From positions 57,407 through 121,406 of the forward strand of contig JAGVMP010000004.1 of NCBI GenBank assembly GCA_020053735.1: a DNA stretch of 64,000 bases. Reading direction: 5' to 3'. Positions 10,875 to 22,539 of the stretch are shown here, in pieces. How positions within the stretch are numbered: position 1 is the stretch's first letter; each line of letters starts with the position of its first letter. Made by a program: the position numbers and the translations under genes. A model generated the notes under the pieces. The model was not told the origin of the DNA. It saw only the letters and a program-made list of their open reading frames with translations, and did not search any database. The DNA is from Pseudomonadota bacterium (GTDB lineage Bacteria > Pseudomonadota > Gammaproteobacteria > Burkholderiales > Methylophilaceae).

Positions 10875-12077
10875 TTAGCTGTAATTCAAACCCATCGCAT
10901 CGCGTACATCGCGCATGGTTTCACGCGCTAACTTACGCGCTTTTTCACAACCTTCAGCGACGATATTTTTCACTAAAGTCGGGTCTTCGGCATATTGTGC
11001 GGCGCGCTCTTGGATCGGCTTAAGTTCTTTCAACACGGCATCAATCACCGGTTGTTTGCACTCAATACAGCCAATGGTTGCGCTTTTGCAGCCAATTTGC
11101 ACCCAATCTTTGACGTTGTCATCAGAATACACTTCATGCAATTGCCATACGGGACATTTGGCTGGGTCGCCCGGGTCAGTACGCCTTATTCTTGCAGGGT
11201 CAGTCGGCATGGTCTTGATTTTCTTGGCCACGGTGTCGGTATTTTCGCGCAACGAGATGGTGTTGTTATACGATTTCGACATTTTTTGGCCGTCTAAGCC
11301 CATCATTTTTGAGGCTGGCATCAGCTTATATTCTGGCTCCAGCAAAATCATTTTACCGCCACCCTCCAAGTAACCCAGCAAGCGCTCTTTATCGCCCAGG
11401 CTTAAATTTTGCGCCTCTTCTATCATGGCGCGCGCACTGTCTAACGCCTCTTCATCGCCACTTTGTTGGTAGGCATTGCGCATTTCTTCGTACACCGTTG
11501 CACGTTTGTTACCGAGTTTTTTAATGGCGGCAATGGCTTTTTCTTCAAAGCCCGCCTCTTTGCCATAAATATGGTTAAACCTGCGCGCAATTTCACGGGT
11601 AAATTCAATATGCGGAATTTGGTCTTCGCCCACTGGCACCTGCGTCGCCTTATAAATCAGAATATCCGCGCTTTGCAATAATGGGTAGCCTAAAAAGCCG
11701 TAGGTAGATAAGTCTTTGCTGGCGAGTTTTTCTTGCTGGTCTTTATAGGTGGGCACCCGCTCTAGCCAGCTGAGCGGTGTAATCATGCTTAGCAGCGTAA
11801 ATAATTCGGCATGTTCTGGCACGCGCGATTGAATAAAAATAGTCGCATTGGCAGGATCTACACCCGCTGCCAGCCAATCGATGACCATCTCCCATACGGA
11901 TTCTTCGATAATTTCTGGTGTATCGTAATGCGTGGTCAATGCATGCCAATCAGCCACAAAAAACAAGCATTCATGCTCATGCTGTAGCTTAATCCAATTT
12001 TTAAGTACGCCGTTGTAGTGCCCAAGATGTAAGTTGCCTGTGGGGCGCATGCCAGATAAGACGCGTTCGATTGCCAT
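10875..12077 (-). CDS. trpS: Tryptophanyl-tRNA synthetase
   Basis: GMRPTGNLHLGHYNG (HIGH-like) and KMSKS. Confidence 0.96.
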   Translation of the reverse strand: MAIERVLSGMRPTGNLHLGHYNGVLKNWIKLQHEHECLFFVADWHALTTHYDTPEIIEESVWEMVIDWLAAGVDPANATIFIQSRVPEHAELFTLLSMITPLSWLERVPTYKDQQEKLASKDLSTYGFLGYPLLQSADILIYKATQVPVGEDQIPHIEFTREIARRFNHIYGKEAGFEEKAIAAIKKLGNKRATVYEEMRNAYQQSGDEEALDSARAMIEEAQNLSLGDKERLLGYLEGGGKMILLEPEYKLMPASKMMGLDGQKMSKSYNNTISLRENTDTVAKKIKTMPTDPARIRRTDPGDPAKCPVWQLHEVYSDDNVKDWVQIGCKSATIGCIECKQPVIDAVLKELKPIQERAAQYAEDPTLVKNIVAEGCEKARKLARETMRDVRDAMGLNYS

Positions 12078-12149
12078 GAAAATAGTACCTAATTTTTTAA
12101 GAAGTTTTTATAAAAATGATTATAAGAATAATAGCCAAATAAATATACG

Positions 12150-12806
12150 TTAAACAAAAATACGAAAGATAATTTGCTGGAAAAACTCAATAAATGGCGA
12201 AAGAATTTTGCCCAACACGCCCATAAACATCAATGCGATTAAAATAATAAAGCCATACTGCTCTAACCGCGATAACTGCATGCCCAAATGATTGGGCAGC
12301 AAACTCACCGCAATGCGTCCACCATCCAGCGGCGGCATCGGTAGCAAATTGAGTACCATCAGCACAATATTAATGGTGATGCCGACATAGGCCATATCAA
12401 TAAACATGTACGCCGCGCCAGGAAAGTCCCCCGCATCTATGCCGCGCTTTACAAACCCCAGCAAGATGCCCCAAGCAATCGCCATCAGCAAATTTGAGGC
12501 TGGCCCAGCTGCCGCCACCCACAGCATGTCTCTTTTTGGGTTGCGCAAATTATTAAAATTAACCGGCACTGGTTTGGCCCAGCCAAACAATATGCCACCC
12601 ACAATCAGCGTCAGCGCAGGCAATATAATAGTGCCGACTAAATCAATATGTCGAAACGGGTTAAGCGAAATACGCCCCATTCTTTCTGCGGTTAAATCAC
12701 CAAAATATTTCGCCGCGTAGCCGTGTGAGGCCTCATGCACAGTGATGGCCAAAATAATAGGCACGGCAGAAATTACGATTTTAAGAATCAGTGCTTCTAG
12801 TTGCAT
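12150..12806 (-). CDS. Site-2 protease family (M50) membrane peptidase
   Basis: HEASHGYAA (HExxH) and NLLPMPPLDGGRI. Confidence 0.9.
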   Translation of the reverse strand: MQLEALILKIVISAVPIILAITVHEASHGYAAKYFGDLTAERMGRISLNPFRHIDLVGTIILPALTLIVGGILFGWAKPVPVNFNNLRNPKRDMLWVAAAGPASNLLMAIAWGILLGFVKRGIDAGDFPGAAYMFIDMAYVGITINIVLMVLNLLPMPPLDGGRIAVSLLPNHLGMQLSRLEQYGFIILIALMFMGVLGKILSPFIEFFQQIIFRIFV

Positions 12807-12822
12807 ATTTGTACTCTAATGA

Positions 12823-13446
12823 TTAAATGCCAAACGGTGTTGCGTCGGCCACGCCTTGCCGAATTAATACTGGCGCAGTTTCGGTTAAATCAATCACGGT
12901 CGTCAGTCCAGCCAAACTAATCGCTGAATCAATGACCAAATCAACCGTGTGTTCAAGCCGCTCGCGAATCTCCCATGCTTCGTTCAATGGTTCGTCATCG
13001 TCTGGTAATTGCAAAGTCATACTTAATAATGGCTCAGCAAGCTCTTCTAGCAAGGCTTGCACTACCGCATGGTTTGGAACACGAATGCCTACCGCACTGC
13101 GCTTGGGATGCTGCAAACGGCGCGGCACCTCTTTAGTCGCCTTAAGTACAAAAGTATAAGCGCCTGGCGTATTGGCTTTAAGTAAGCGAAATTGGCTATT
13201 ATCCACTTGCGCATAAGTTGCGAGCTCGCTCAAGTTGCGACACACCAAGGTAAAAAGATGGCTATCATCCAGCCCACGAATTTGGCGTATTTTATCTTGC
13301 GCATCCTTAAAACCCATCATGCAGCCCAGCGCATAGCTGGAATCTGTGGGATATGCAATGACCCCACCTTCGCGCAAAATCTCTACCGCATGCTTGATGA
13401 GCCTCGCCTGCGGATTTTCGGCGTTGATAACAAAGTATTGCGCCAT
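12823..13446 (-). CDS. Sua5/YciO/YrdC-family threonylcarbamoyl-AMP synthase-like protein
   Basis: GGVIAYPTDSSYALGC, KxxxR region, GIRVPNH. Confidence 0.88.
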   Translation of the reverse strand: MAQYFVINAENPQARLIKHAVEILREGGVIAYPTDSSYALGCMMGFKDAQDKIRQIRGLDDSHLFTLVCRNLSELATYAQVDNSQFRLLKANTPGAYTFVLKATKEVPRRLQHPKRSAVGIRVPNHAVVQALLEELAEPLLSMTLQLPDDDEPLNEAWEIRERLEHTVDLVIDSAISLAGLTTVIDLTETAPVLIRQGVADATPFGI

Positions 13447-13461
13447 CTATTGAATACGCTT

Positions 13462-14313
13462 TTAATTCAACAGCTTCGCTTCTGGCCAATCGTCCCAAAC
13501 GGGTACGCAAATCTCTGGTAAATCTGGAATACAACCCATCTCCATATACGAAATACCCGAGCCGTGAAAATCGGAACCCAGCGACGATTTAAGGCTGAAT
13601 TTATGCGCAATCTTGGCAAATTGTTGATACTGCGCTGGCGTGTGGCTACCGGTCACCACCTCAATCGCTGTGCCACCCAAGCTTCTGAATTCGTGCATGA
13701 GTAACAACATATTAATCGTACCCAAATCGTAGCGGCCCGGGTGCGCGATGACCGCTTGTCCGCCTGCGCCCTTAATTAAATCCACCGCAGACTTTAAATC
13801 CATCCATTCATGCTCTTTAAAGCCAGGCTTGCCCTTTACCAGATATTTTTTAAAGACACTTTTGGTGTCTTTCGCGTGGCCGTTATCAACCAAAAATCGT
13901 GCAAAATGCGTGCGGGTGATAATGCTTTGCTTTGCTAACGCTTTTGCACCTTCATAAGCGCCATGAATGCCAATACGCGTCAAATCTGTACCCATCTCTT
14001 GTGCACGTTCATCACGGCCTGTACGCACTTTATTGAGTGCGGCTTTTAACGGAGCGTTATGAATATCTACTTTCAAGCCGACAATATGCAGGGTGCGGCG
14101 CTTCCAAGTCACTGAGATTTCTACACCATTTACAAATTGAATACCATGCTCGAGCGCAGCTTCACTTGCGGCCTGAAGCCCACCTAAATCATCATGGTCT
14201 GTTAACGCCAGCACTTTGACACCGCGTTTAGCCGCATGCGCTACCAACTCGGGCGGGGTTAGCAAGCCATCAGAAACAGTAGAGTGACAATGAAGATCGA
14301 ACAATGCAGCCAT
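13462..14313 (-). CDS. PHP-domain phosphoesterase (YciV/RNase AM type)
   Basis: FDLHCHSTVSDG, LTDHDDLGG, VIAHPGRY, GSDFHG. Confidence 0.88.
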   Translation of the reverse strand: MAALFDLHCHSTVSDGLLTPPELVAHAAKRGVKVLALTDHDDLGGLQAASEAALEHGIQFVNGVEISVTWKRRTLHIVGLKVDIHNAPLKAALNKVRTGRDERAQEMGTDLTRIGIHGAYEGAKALAKQSIITRTHFARFLVDNGHAKDTKSVFKKYLVKGKPGFKEHEWMDLKSAVDLIKGAGGQAVIAHPGRYDLGTINMLLLMHEFRSLGGTAIEVVTGSHTPAQYQQFAKIAHKFSLKSSLGSDFHGSGISYMEMGCIPDLPEICVPVWDDWPEAKLLN

Positions 14314-14448
14314 GCGCTATGATTCTCTATAAATGAGTTTCGAAATGCTTTTGCAATACTTTTGCAAAATAAGGCAAATCATAGCAAAATACTGCCTTTA
14401 CAGATAGCGTTGCTTTTAGATAGCAACCCTCAAAAACACAAGGTCTAC

Positions 14449-15000
14449 ATGAAATTTTTATTCGATTTACTTCCTGTTATTTTATTTTTTGTCGGCTTTA
14501 AGCTGTATGGCATTTTTGCCGCCACCGCCATTGCCATTGCTACTACGCTAGCTATGATTATTTACGCCAAAATTCGCCACGGTAAAATTGAAAAAATGCT
14601 ACTGATTAACGGCGCAGTGATTAGCGTACTGGGCGGCATTACCTTATTGTTGCAAGATAAAACCTACATTATGTGGAAACCCACCGTATTGTATTGGTTG
14701 TTAGCGGCCGTATTACTGGTTTCTAACTTGTTTTTTAATAAGAATTTTATTCAACAAATGATGGGTAAAATGATGCAAGCGCCTACGGCTATTTGGACCA
14801 AGCTTAATTGGGCTTGGGTAATATTTTTAGTCGGCTTAGGTTTTTTAAACCTATATGTCGCGTTTAACTACACTGAAGATGCCTGGGTTAATTTTAAATT
14901 GTTTGGCGTTACTGGCATGATGTTTGTGTTTGTGATTTTACAAACTTTCGCGTTAAGAAAATATTTAATTGAGCCAACTGAGCAAGATAGTAGCAAATAA
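14449..15000 (+). CDS. yciB: Septation protein A / inner membrane YciB family
   Basis: [59 protein letters not shown]. Confidence 0.92.
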   Translation: MKFLFDLLPVILFFVGFKLYGIFAATAIAIATTLAMIIYAKIRHGKIEKMLLINGAVISVLGGITLLLQDKTYIMWKPTVLYWLLAAVLLVSNLFFNKNFIQQMMGKMMQAPTAIWTKLNWAWVIFLVGLGFLNLYVAFNYTEDAWVNFKLFGVTGMMFVFVILQTFALRKYLIEPTEQDSSK

Positions 15001-15299
15001 TGCTCTATACAATAGTCGCAGAAGATGTTGAAAACAGCCTTGAGAAGCGTTTAGCTGCTAGGCCTGCGCATCTGGCACGTTTAACTGAACTACAAAACCA
15101 AGGTCGATTATTGCTCGCTGGACCTTTCCCCGCCATTGATAGCGTAGACCCAGGTCCTGCCGGGTTTACAGGCAGTTTAATCGTGGCAGAGTTTGCAAGC
15201 TTAGAAGCTGCAAGAGCGTGGGCTGAGGCTGACCCGTTTGTCAGCGCGGGGGTCTATGCAAACGTTACAGTAAAACCTTTTAGAAAAACGCTACCCTAA
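15000..15299 (+). CDS. YciI family protein
   Basis: [36 protein letters not shown]. Confidence 0.9.
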   Translation: MLYTIVAEDVENSLEKRLAARPAHLARLTELQNQGRLLLAGPFPAIDSVDPGPAGFTGSLIVAEFASLEAARAWAEADPFVSAGVYANVTVKPFRKTLP

Positions 15300-15321
15300 G
15301 TATGAAATAATTAAGTACAAG

Positions 15322-15585
15322 ATGAATTTAATTGAAACTATCCAACATCGGCTGGCCAGCTTACAGCCAGTTAGCCTTGAAATACAGGACGATAGCGCCT
15401 TGCATGCGGGGCATGCAGGCAATACCGGTGGCGGGCATTTCACGCTAAAAATTGTAAGCTCGCAATTTTCGCAAAAATCGCAGATAATACGCCATCGCTT
15501 AATTTATCAAGCACTTACGGACTTAATACCGCAGCAAATTCATGCACTTAGCATACTTGCAATTTCTCCAGACGACCCCACTTAG
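15322..15585 (+). CDS. BolA family protein
   Basis: QDDSALHAGHAG..GGHFTLKIVS, RHRLIYQAL, IHALSI. Confidence 0.9.
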   Translation: MNLIETIQHRLASLQPVSLEIQDDSALHAGHAGNTGGGHFTLKIVSSQFSQKSQIIRHRLIYQALTDLIPQQIHALSILAISPDDPT

Positions 15586-15618
15586 TTTGGGCACTCTCAA
15601 TTTAAAAAAGGATTACCA

Positions 15619-16413
15619 ATGAAAATCTCGCAACTTATCGCTACTATTTTCGCAGCTTCCACACTTTCATTTGCAACCAGCAGCTTTGCAGCAGACCCCG
15701 CTACGGTAAACGGCAAGCCGATTAAGCAAGCTTGGGTTAACTACATTATGAAAGATGCGCAAGCACGCGGCCAAAAAGGTGATGGCTTAAAAAATGCTAT
15801 TATTAACGAATTAGTTGGCTCCGAGCTAGCTTATCAAGAAGCGGTAAAACAAGGTGTAGATAAAGACCCAGATTTAATGATTGCTTCTGAAATCGGCCAA
15901 CGTAAATTAGTGGTTAACGCATTTTTAGCTGATTTTATGAAGAAAAACCCTGTGAGCGATGCTGATAAAAAAGCTGCTTACGAGCAATACAAAAAAGAAT
16001 TGGGCGATAAAGAATATAGCGCACGTCATATTTTGGTCAAAACTGAGGCGGAAGCCAACGAAGTTGCTGCGGCAGTTAAAAAAGGTGATTTCGCTAAGGT
16101 AGCCAAAGAGAAATCACTTGATCCTGGCAGCAAAGATAAAGGCGGCGATTTGGGTTGGTTCTCGCCCGCCGGCATGGTAAAACCATTTAGTGATGCAGTT
16201 ACCACGATGAAAAAAGGTGAAATAAGCGCACCAATTCAAACTCAATTTGGCTGGCATATCATTAAATTAAATGACAGCCGTGCCACGCAAGTGCCACCAT
16301 ACGACAAAGTAAAAGATGGCTTAGAGCGCACTTTGCAACAACGTAAATTAGAAAAATTGATGTTGGGCTTAAAAGAAAAAGCAAAAATAGATGTACCTGG
16401 TGCGACTAAATAA
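15619..16413 (+). CDS. Periplasmic parvulin-type peptidyl-prolyl isomerase
   Basis: Signal peptide; SARHILVKTEAEA...GGDLGWFSPAGMVKPF..FGWHIIKL. Confidence 0.93.
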   Translation: MKISQLIATIFAASTLSFATSSFAADPATVNGKPIKQAWVNYIMKDAQARGQKGDGLKNAIINELVGSELAYQEAVKQGVDKDPDLMIASEIGQRKLVVNAFLADFMKKNPVSDADKKAAYEQYKKELGDKEYSARHILVKTEAEANEVAAAVKKGDFAKVAKEKSLDPGSKDKGGDLGWFSPAGMVKPFSDAVTTMKKGEISAPIQTQFGWHIIKLNDSRATQVPPYDKVKDGLERTLQQRKLEKLMLGLKEKAKIDVPGATK

Positions 16414-16441
16414 GATTTTTTAGGTAAGCACTTTACTGATT

Positions 16442-16469
16442 AAAAAAACCTGCTCATGCAGGTTTTTTT
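16442..16469 (+). terminator. Rho-independent terminator
   Basis: aaaaaaacctg-ctcatg-caggttttttt. Confidence 0.85.
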
Positions 16470-16553
16470 ACGTCTAGTAAAAATTATTCTTAATTGCGAA
16501 CTATTATCATTTGTATTATACTAATTACTAGTCAACATTTTTTAGGAACATCC

Positions 16554-17342
16554 ATGTTTGAAACCCTGATGATTGCATTTAGAGAAGGCTTAGAGGCTTT
16601 TTTGATTATCGCCATTACTTTAGCTTACCTTGCCAAAACTGGTGGTGAAAAGCTGATTCCATCTGTACGCCAAGGTTGCTATGTGGCGGTAATTGCCTGC
16701 GCAGTTTTAGGCATCGTACTCGCTAAGATTGGCGGCCTCACCCCCTTTTGGGAAGGCACATTGGCTTTAGTTGCCGCCATTTTGGTGATTACTTGCACCA
16801 TTCACATGCTGAGAATGGGTAAGCACATGAAACGCGAAATCACTGGTGCGATTGATAAGGCGGTAGCAAACCCGACTGGTGGAGCCAAGTTTGCTATCTT
16901 TTTGTTTGTGTTGTTGATGATTGGACGCGAAGGTTTAGAGGCTGCTACCATGATTGCGTCACTGGCACAAACGACTGATGGTATGCCACTGGCTCTTGGT
17001 GGCGTGTTAGGCGTCTCGTTAGCAGGTTTAGTCGCTTGGGCTTGGAGCAAGTATGGCCAGCGTGTGAATCTTGGGCTATTTTTTCAAGTCACGGCTATTT
17101 TTATGGTGCTGTTCTCCATTCAGTTGCTTATTTATGCATTTCACGAATACACCGAAACGCCAGAACTATACAATTTAGGCATCATTGATACGCCTTATTG
17201 GCACACAGTGACTGAAGATTGGGGGCCAAATGGCAGAATTGGCTCATGGATTTCTTACAGCTTATTGTTGGTACCACTGGCATTTTTGGGTTTTAGCTTA
17301 GTTAAAGGCAAAAATCCACCCAAACTGGCTGCTAGCAAATAG
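16554..17342 (+). CDS. FTR1-family iron permease (EfeU-like)
   Basis: REGLEAFLI and REGLEAATM (two REGLE motifs), 7 TM; ATG at 16554 preferred over track start. Confidence 0.9.
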   Translation: MFETLMIAFREGLEAFLIIAITLAYLAKTGGEKLIPSVRQGCYVAVIACAVLGIVLAKIGGLTPFWEGTLALVAAILVITCTIHMLRMGKHMKREITGAIDKAVANPTGGAKFAIFLFVLLMIGREGLEAATMIASLAQTTDGMPLALGGVLGVSLAGLVAWAWSKYGQRVNLGLFFQVTAIFMVLFSIQLLIYAFHEYTETPELYNLGIIDTPYWHTVTEDWGPNGRIGSWISYSLLLVPLAFLGFSLVKGKNPPKLAASK

Positions 17343-17383
17343 CAATATTTAAATATAAATACCTTGAAATAGAAGGCCAATTC

Positions 17384-17418
17384 AAAAGCCACTCAATCAA
17401 ACTTGAGTGGCTTTTTTG
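17384..17418 (+). terminator. Rho-independent terminator
   Basis: aaaagccactcaa-tcaaac-ttgagtggctttttt. Confidence 0.88.
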
Positions 17419-17525
17419 TGCCTGGATTTTTTGTATCGGGCTTTATCAAATCGCCCGCGCCAAACATGTGGCGCTTTCTGTTAAAATACTGACTGATTAT
17501 TTTCAAACAATAAGCATCGCCTTAC

Positions 17526-20500
17526 ATGTCTAATTCTTTAGCTAAATCTTCTTCCAACGCACACTTTTTAAGCTTTCGTGGTAGCCCTGCTTTATCTGCA
17601 TTTCGGCTGGATAAATTACATGCATCCTTAAAAAAATCTGCACCAAACATAGTCAATATTAATACTGAGTTCGTACATTTTGTATTTAGCAACGCAGTAT
17701 TAAGCAAAGCTGAGCAAAGCACTTTAAAACAAATTTTAACCTATGGTGCGCATACTGATGCTCTGCAGGCCAATATCCATGCGGTCTCTGGCGACATAAA
17801 AAATGATTCTAAGCAAAAATCACTATATTTAGTTATTCCACGCATTGGCACCATTTCACCATGGGCATCTCGTGCCACCGATATTGCCAACAACTGTGGC
17901 TTAGGAAGCATTTTACGTATTGAACGCGGCATTGCGTTTTATGTGGAAAGCAGTGGCGAACTAAATGAAAGTGAAAACACCGCACTAAAAGCCGCCATTC
18001 ACGACCGTATGACAGAAACGGTATTGAGCGATCTAAACGATGCCGAAAAACTCTATCACCATGCAGAGCCAAAACCGTTGAGCAGCGTCGATATTTTACA
18101 AGGTGGTGCGACCGCATTAAACGCAGCCAATAGCGACATGGGTTTGGCGCTGTCACCCGACGAAATAGACTATTTGGTAGAGAACTTTAGCAAAATTGGC
18201 CGCAACCCAACGGATGTGGAATTGATGATGTTTGCGCAAGCCAACTCGGAGCATTGTCGCCATAAAATTTTTAACGCCGACTGGGTGATTGATGGTGAAC
18301 AGCAAGATATTAGTCTGTTTGGCATGATACGTAACACGCATAAACTTAACCCTGGTCACACTGTTGTTGCCTATTCTGATAATTCTTCCATTGTAGCTGG
18401 GCAAAAAACGCAGCGCTTTTATCCCAACTCAAATGGCGAATACAGCTTTAATGAAGACGAAATGCACTACCTGATGAAGGTGGAAACGCATAACCACCCT
18501 ACTGCTATTTCGCCTTTTGCGGGCGCGGCCACAGGAGCGGGAGGTGAGATTCGTGACGAAGGTGCGACAGGAATTGGCTCTAAACCTAAGGCGGGCTTAA
18601 CTGGCTTTTCCGTATCTAACTTAAACATTCCAAACTTTGCACAACCGTGGGAGAAGCCATACGGTAAACCTGGCCGAATCGCCACACCGTTGCAAATCAT
18701 GACCGATGGCCCACTCGGTGGGGCCGCCTATAACAATGAATTTGGTCGCCCCAATATTGCAGGCTACTTCCGCACATTTGAGCTAGAGAATAATGGCGAA
18801 GTGCGTGGTTATCATAAACCCATCATGCTGGCAGGCGGTGTAGGCAATATTTCAGCCAGTCACTCACATAAAAATGCAATTCCGGCAGGCGCAGCCCTCA
18901 TTCAACTGGGCGGCCCTGCCATGTTAATCGGTTTGGGCGGCGGCGCGGCCAGCAGCATGGATACAGGCAGCAATACCGAGAATTTAGATTTTGATTCGGT
19001 ACAACGTGGCAACCCAGAGTTGCAACGTCGTGCGCAAGAAGTGATAGACCGTTGCTGGCAACTGGGCGAGAAAAACCCAATTCTGAGCATTCACGACGTC
19101 GGTGCGGGCGGCATTTCCAACGCCTTCCCTGAATTGGTGAATGACGCCAAAGTGGGCGCAAAGTTTGATTTGCGCAATGTGCATAACGAAGAACCTGGCA
19201 TGAGTCCAAGAGAGTTATGGAGTAACGAGGCGCAAGAGCGTTACGTCATGGCAGTGCTACCAGAGAATTTAGCAGCATTTAAAGCCATATGTGAACGCGA
19301 ACGCGCACCCTTCGCCATTGTAGGTTACGCCACTTCAGAACGTCATTTAACGGTGGCGGATAGCCATTTTGGTAACAAACCTGTGGACATGGAGTTAAGC
19401 GTATTACTGGGCAAACCACCCAAAATGACACGCGACGTGAAAAGGGTTGCCAAAAAATTAAGCACTTTTGATACGAGCAAAATCGACTTCAAAGACGCTG
19501 CAGCGCGTGTGTTAAGGCTACCAGGCGTGGCGGATAAAACATTTCTGATTACGATTGGCGACCGCACGGTTACGGGACTAATCGCACGTGACCAAATGGT
19601 GGGGCCGTGGCAAGTGCCTGTGGCCGATGTGGCCGTCACGCTAGCTGGCTACCAAACCTACGCAGGAGAAGCCTTTGCCATTGGCGAAAAGGCGCCGCTG
19701 GCACTGATTAACGCGCCTGCCTCTGGCCGTATGGCGATTGGTGAAGCAATCACCAACATCGCTGCTGCGCAAATTGATGACATTAGCAACTTAAAACTTT
19801 CCGCAAACTGGATGGCGCCTGCAGGACATGCGGGTGAAGACGCTGCACTATTTGCAACCGTAAAAGCGGTGGGCATGGAACTGTGCCCAGCACTGGGAAT
19901 CAGCATTCCTGTCGGCAAAGACTCAATGAGCATGAAGACGGTGTGGAACGAAGATGGCCTAGATAAAGCGGTCACTTCCCCCATCTCTTTAGTTGTCACT
20001 GCCTTTGCTAATATAACCGATGCGCGTAAAACTCTAACTCCGCAGTTGAGGACAAGTTTTTCTAATCAAAACCTGGCTAATCAAAACCTGGGTGAAACCA
20101 AGCTCATTTTAATTGATTTAGGCAATGGCAAGAACCGTTTAGGTGGTAGCAGTTTGGCTCAGGTATACAACCAAATTGGCAACGAAGCGCCCGATGTTGA
20201 TTCACCCGAACAATTAAAAGCGTTTTTTGCAGAAATTCAAAAGTTAAATGCTGAGAATAAAATTTTAGCGTATCACGACCGCAGTGACGGCGGCTTGTTT
20301 ACCACGCTTTGCGAAATGGCATTTGCTGGCAGATGTGGTCTGCAAGTCACCATAAATAATACTAATGGTAATGCACTTGCTAGCGATATCGTCAGTGCAC
20401 TATTTAATGAGGAATTAGGCGCAGTTATTCAAGTGCGCGCCAGTGAAGCCGATGCAATTTTGGCGCAATTGAATCAACACTTAAGTGCACATATTATTGG

Positions 20501-21539
20501 TGCAGTGACCACTGAGAATGCAATCAATATCACCTCTAATGGCCAAACAGTGTTTGCAGACACTCGCGTGAATTTACATAGAATGTGGTCTGAAACCACT
20601 TATCACATGCAAAGCCTGCGCGATAACCCTGCATGTGCGCAACAAGAGTATGACCGCATTTTAAACACTGCTGATGTTGGCTTAAATGTGCATACCACAT
20701 TTGATATTGACGACGACTTGGGAATTAAGTCTAGCGCACCATATTTAAATTTAAGCCGTCCCAAAATGGCAATTTTGCGCGAACAAGGCGTCAATGGCCA
20801 AGTGGAAATGGCGTCTGCATTTGACCGCGCAGGCTTTGCCACATTTGATGTGCATATGAGCGACATTATCAGTGGGCGAACATCACTTAAAGATTTTGCT
20901 GGTTTTGTAGCCTGCGGTGGCTTTAGCTATGGCGATGTACTAGGCGCTGGTGAAGGCTGGGCAAAGTCCATTTTATTTAACGCCAGAGCGAATGAAGAAT
21001 TCAGTGCATTTTTTAACCGCACCGATTCATTCGCGCTAGGCGTATGCAATGGCTGCCAAATGATGAGCAACTTGCACAGCATTATCCCTGGCAGTGCACA
21101 CTGGCCGCACTTTGTTAAAAATAAATCTGAGCAGTTTGAAGCGCGCTTTGCCATGGTGGAAGTATTAGAATCGCCCTCACTGTTTTTTAATGGCATGGCT
21201 GGGAGCCGCATGCCTATTGCCGTTGCGCATGGTGAAGGTTTTGCGGAATTTTCTAGCGCAAGTGCTGTCAATAGCGTGTTAGAAAAAAAATTGGTTACGA
21301 TGCGCTTTATAGCACCAACATCTGGTGCGTCAACGCCAACCGAAGTCTACCCGTTTAATCCTAACGGCTCGCCACAAGGGATTACTGGCTTAACTAGCAC
21401 AGATGGGCGTTTTAGTATTATGATGCCGCATCCCGAGCGAGTATACCGCTCGGTACAGCATTCATGGTATCCTGACGATTGGCAAGAAGATGCGCCTTGG
21501 ATGCGGATGTTCCGAAATGCAAGAAAATTTGTCGCTTAA
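17526..21539 (+). CDS. purL: Phosphoribosylformylglycinamidine synthase
   Basis: 1337-aa large PurL with AIRS-like repeats and C-terminal glutaminase ([17 protein letters not shown]). Confidence 0.97.
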   Translation: MSNSLAKSSSNAHFLSFRGSPALSAFRLDKLHASLKKSAPNIVNINTEFVHFVFSNAVLSKAEQSTLKQILTYGAHTDALQANIHAVSGDIKNDSKQKSLYLVIPRIGTISPWASRATDIANNCGLGSILRIERGIAFYVESSGELNESENTALKAAIHDRMTETVLSDLNDAEKLYHHAEPKPLSSVDILQGGATALNAANSDMGLALSPDEIDYLVENFSKIGRNPTDVELMMFAQANSEHCRHKIFNADWVIDGEQQDISLFGMIRNTHKLNPGHTVVAYSDNSSIVAGQKTQRFYPNSNGEYSFNEDEMHYLMKVETHNHPTAISPFAGAATGAGGEIRDEGATGIGSKPKAGLTGFSVSNLNIPNFAQPWEKPYGKPGRIATPLQIMTDGPLGGAAYNNEFGRPNIAGYFRTFELENNGEVRGYHKPIMLAGGVGNISASHSHKNAIPAGAALIQLGGPAMLIGLGGGAASSMDTGSNTENLDFDSVQRGNPELQRRAQEVIDRCWQLGEKNPILSIHDVGAGGISNAFPELVNDAKVGAKFDLRNVHNEEPGMSPRELWSNEAQERYVMAVLPENLAAFKAICERERAPFAIVGYATSERHLTVADSHFGNKPVDMELSVLLGKPPKMTRDVKRVAKKLSTFDTSKIDFKDAAARVLRLPGVADKTFLITIGDRTVTGLIARDQMVGPWQVPVADVAVTLAGYQTYAGEAFAIGEKAPLALINAPASGRMAIGEAITNIAAAQIDDISNLKLSANWMAPAGHAGEDAALFATVKAVGMELCPALGISIPVGKDSMSMKTVWNEDGLDKAVTSPISLVVTAFANITDARKTLTPQLRTSFSNQNLANQNLGETKLILIDLGNGKNRLGGSSLAQVYNQIGNEAPDVDSPEQLKAFFAEIQKLNAENKILAYHDRSDGGLFTTLCEMAFAGRCGLQVTINNTNGNALASDIVSALFNEELGAVIQVRASEADAILAQLNQHLSAHIIGAVTTENAINITSNGQTVFADTRVNLHRMWSETTYHMQSLRDNPACAQQEYDRILNTADVGLNVHTTFDIDDDLGIKSSAPYLNLSRPKMAILREQGVNGQVEMASAFDRAGFATFDVHMSDIISGRTSLKDFAGFVACGGFSYGDVLGAGEGWAKSILFNARANEEFSAFFNRTDSFALGVCNGCQMMSNLHSIIPGSAHWPHFVKNKSEQFEARFAMVEVLESPSLFFNGMAGSRMPIAVAHGEGFAEFSSASAVNSVLEKKLVTMRFIAPTSGASTPTEVYPFNPNGSPQGITGLTSTDGRFSIMMPHPERVYRSVQHSWYPDDWQEDAPWMRMFRNARKFVA
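20062..20091. repeat. Perfect 15-bp x2 in-frame tandem duplication in purL
   Basis: ctaatcaaaacctgg repeated twice; protein [10 protein letters not shown]. Confidence 0.95.
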
Positions 21540-21575
21540 ACTTTTTAAGCGTTTTTAATAAAGGGAAAATGTAGT

Positions 21576-22064
21576 ATGAACATGTTAAAAACATTATTTG
21601 CGGTACTGACTTTAAGTTTTTCACTCAACAGTATGGCAATTACCGATGACGAACAAGTAGAGTTTAGCGACGGCCTGACTGAAGGCAAAATGAAAGTAGT
21701 AGAAAAATTTGTAAAGGCCGACCCAAACATTGTGAATGAAAAATTTTTCGGCTGGGCGCCACTACAAATGGCAGCTAACAAAGGCCAAATGGGTGTGGTG
21801 AAGTACTTGCTAAGCAAGGGTGCGGATATCAATTACATTCACCCAGTGGCATATCACACTGCTTTTCACTTGGCCGTATTGAATGGCCATATGGATTTGG
21901 CTAAATACCTTGCCAGCAAAGGTGCCGATGTCAATGTTAAAATGAAAGCAGATGTTTCATTAATTCGCTTTTTCCGTGATGCAGACAGACCAGATATGGT
22001 AAAAATGCTGACAGAAATGGGCGTTAAGGATGATGGTTGCATCGAAGGCAAATGCTTCGAGTAA
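21576..22064 (+). CDS. Exported ankyrin-repeat protein
   Basis: Signal peptide then GWAPLQMAANKGQMGVVKYLLSKGADINY ankyrin repeats. Confidence 0.88.
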   Translation: MNMLKTLFAVLTLSFSLNSMAITDDEQVEFSDGLTEGKMKVVEKFVKADPNIVNEKFFGWAPLQMAANKGQMGVVKYLLSKGADINYIHPVAYHTAFHLAVLNGHMDLAKYLASKGADVNVKMKADVSLIRFFRDADRPDMVKMLTEMGVKDDGCIEGKCFE

Positions 22065-22149
22065 TCTAATGTAACTTAACACATGTGACATTAAGTCACG
22101 CAACCTTATAAAACGTCTTTACAATGATGTTTTAGGCTAGAATAAAAAC

Positions 22150-22539
22150 ATGATGAAATATTCAATTTTTATTAGCTTGTCCGTCATAACATTCATCATC
22201 TCGGTTGCTCACGCAGCTGAGGTGGTTTCTTCTACAGAAACCTTTAGCAACACGCCGCACATTCGTACACTTGCCGCCTCTTGCGCAGCATGCCATGGCA
22301 GTAATGGCAATGCCCTACATGGTAATGCCGTGCTCGCTGGCATGGATGGCGACAAATTCACTGCAGCAATGGTAGCGTTTAAAGACGGTAGCCGCCCCGC
22401 TACGGTCATGCATCGACATGCAAAAGGCCTTAACGTAGACGAAATCAATTTACTTGCTGAATACTTCTCTAAGCAAAAGCGTGTGCCTAGCCAAGTGCCA
22501 CAGCCGCAGACTTTAAAATCCAGTCATGAACAACGTTAA
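22150..22539 (+). CDS. Class I cytochrome c (single haem)
   Basis: Signal peptide, CAACH, Met ligand region; overlaps next gene by 14 nt. Confidence 0.88.
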   Translation: MMKYSIFISLSVITFIISVAHAAEVVSSTETFSNTPHIRTLAASCAACHGSNGNALHGNAVLAGMDGDKFTAAMVAFKDGSRPATVMHRHAKGLNVDEINLLAEYFSKQKRVPSQVPQPQTLKSSHEQR

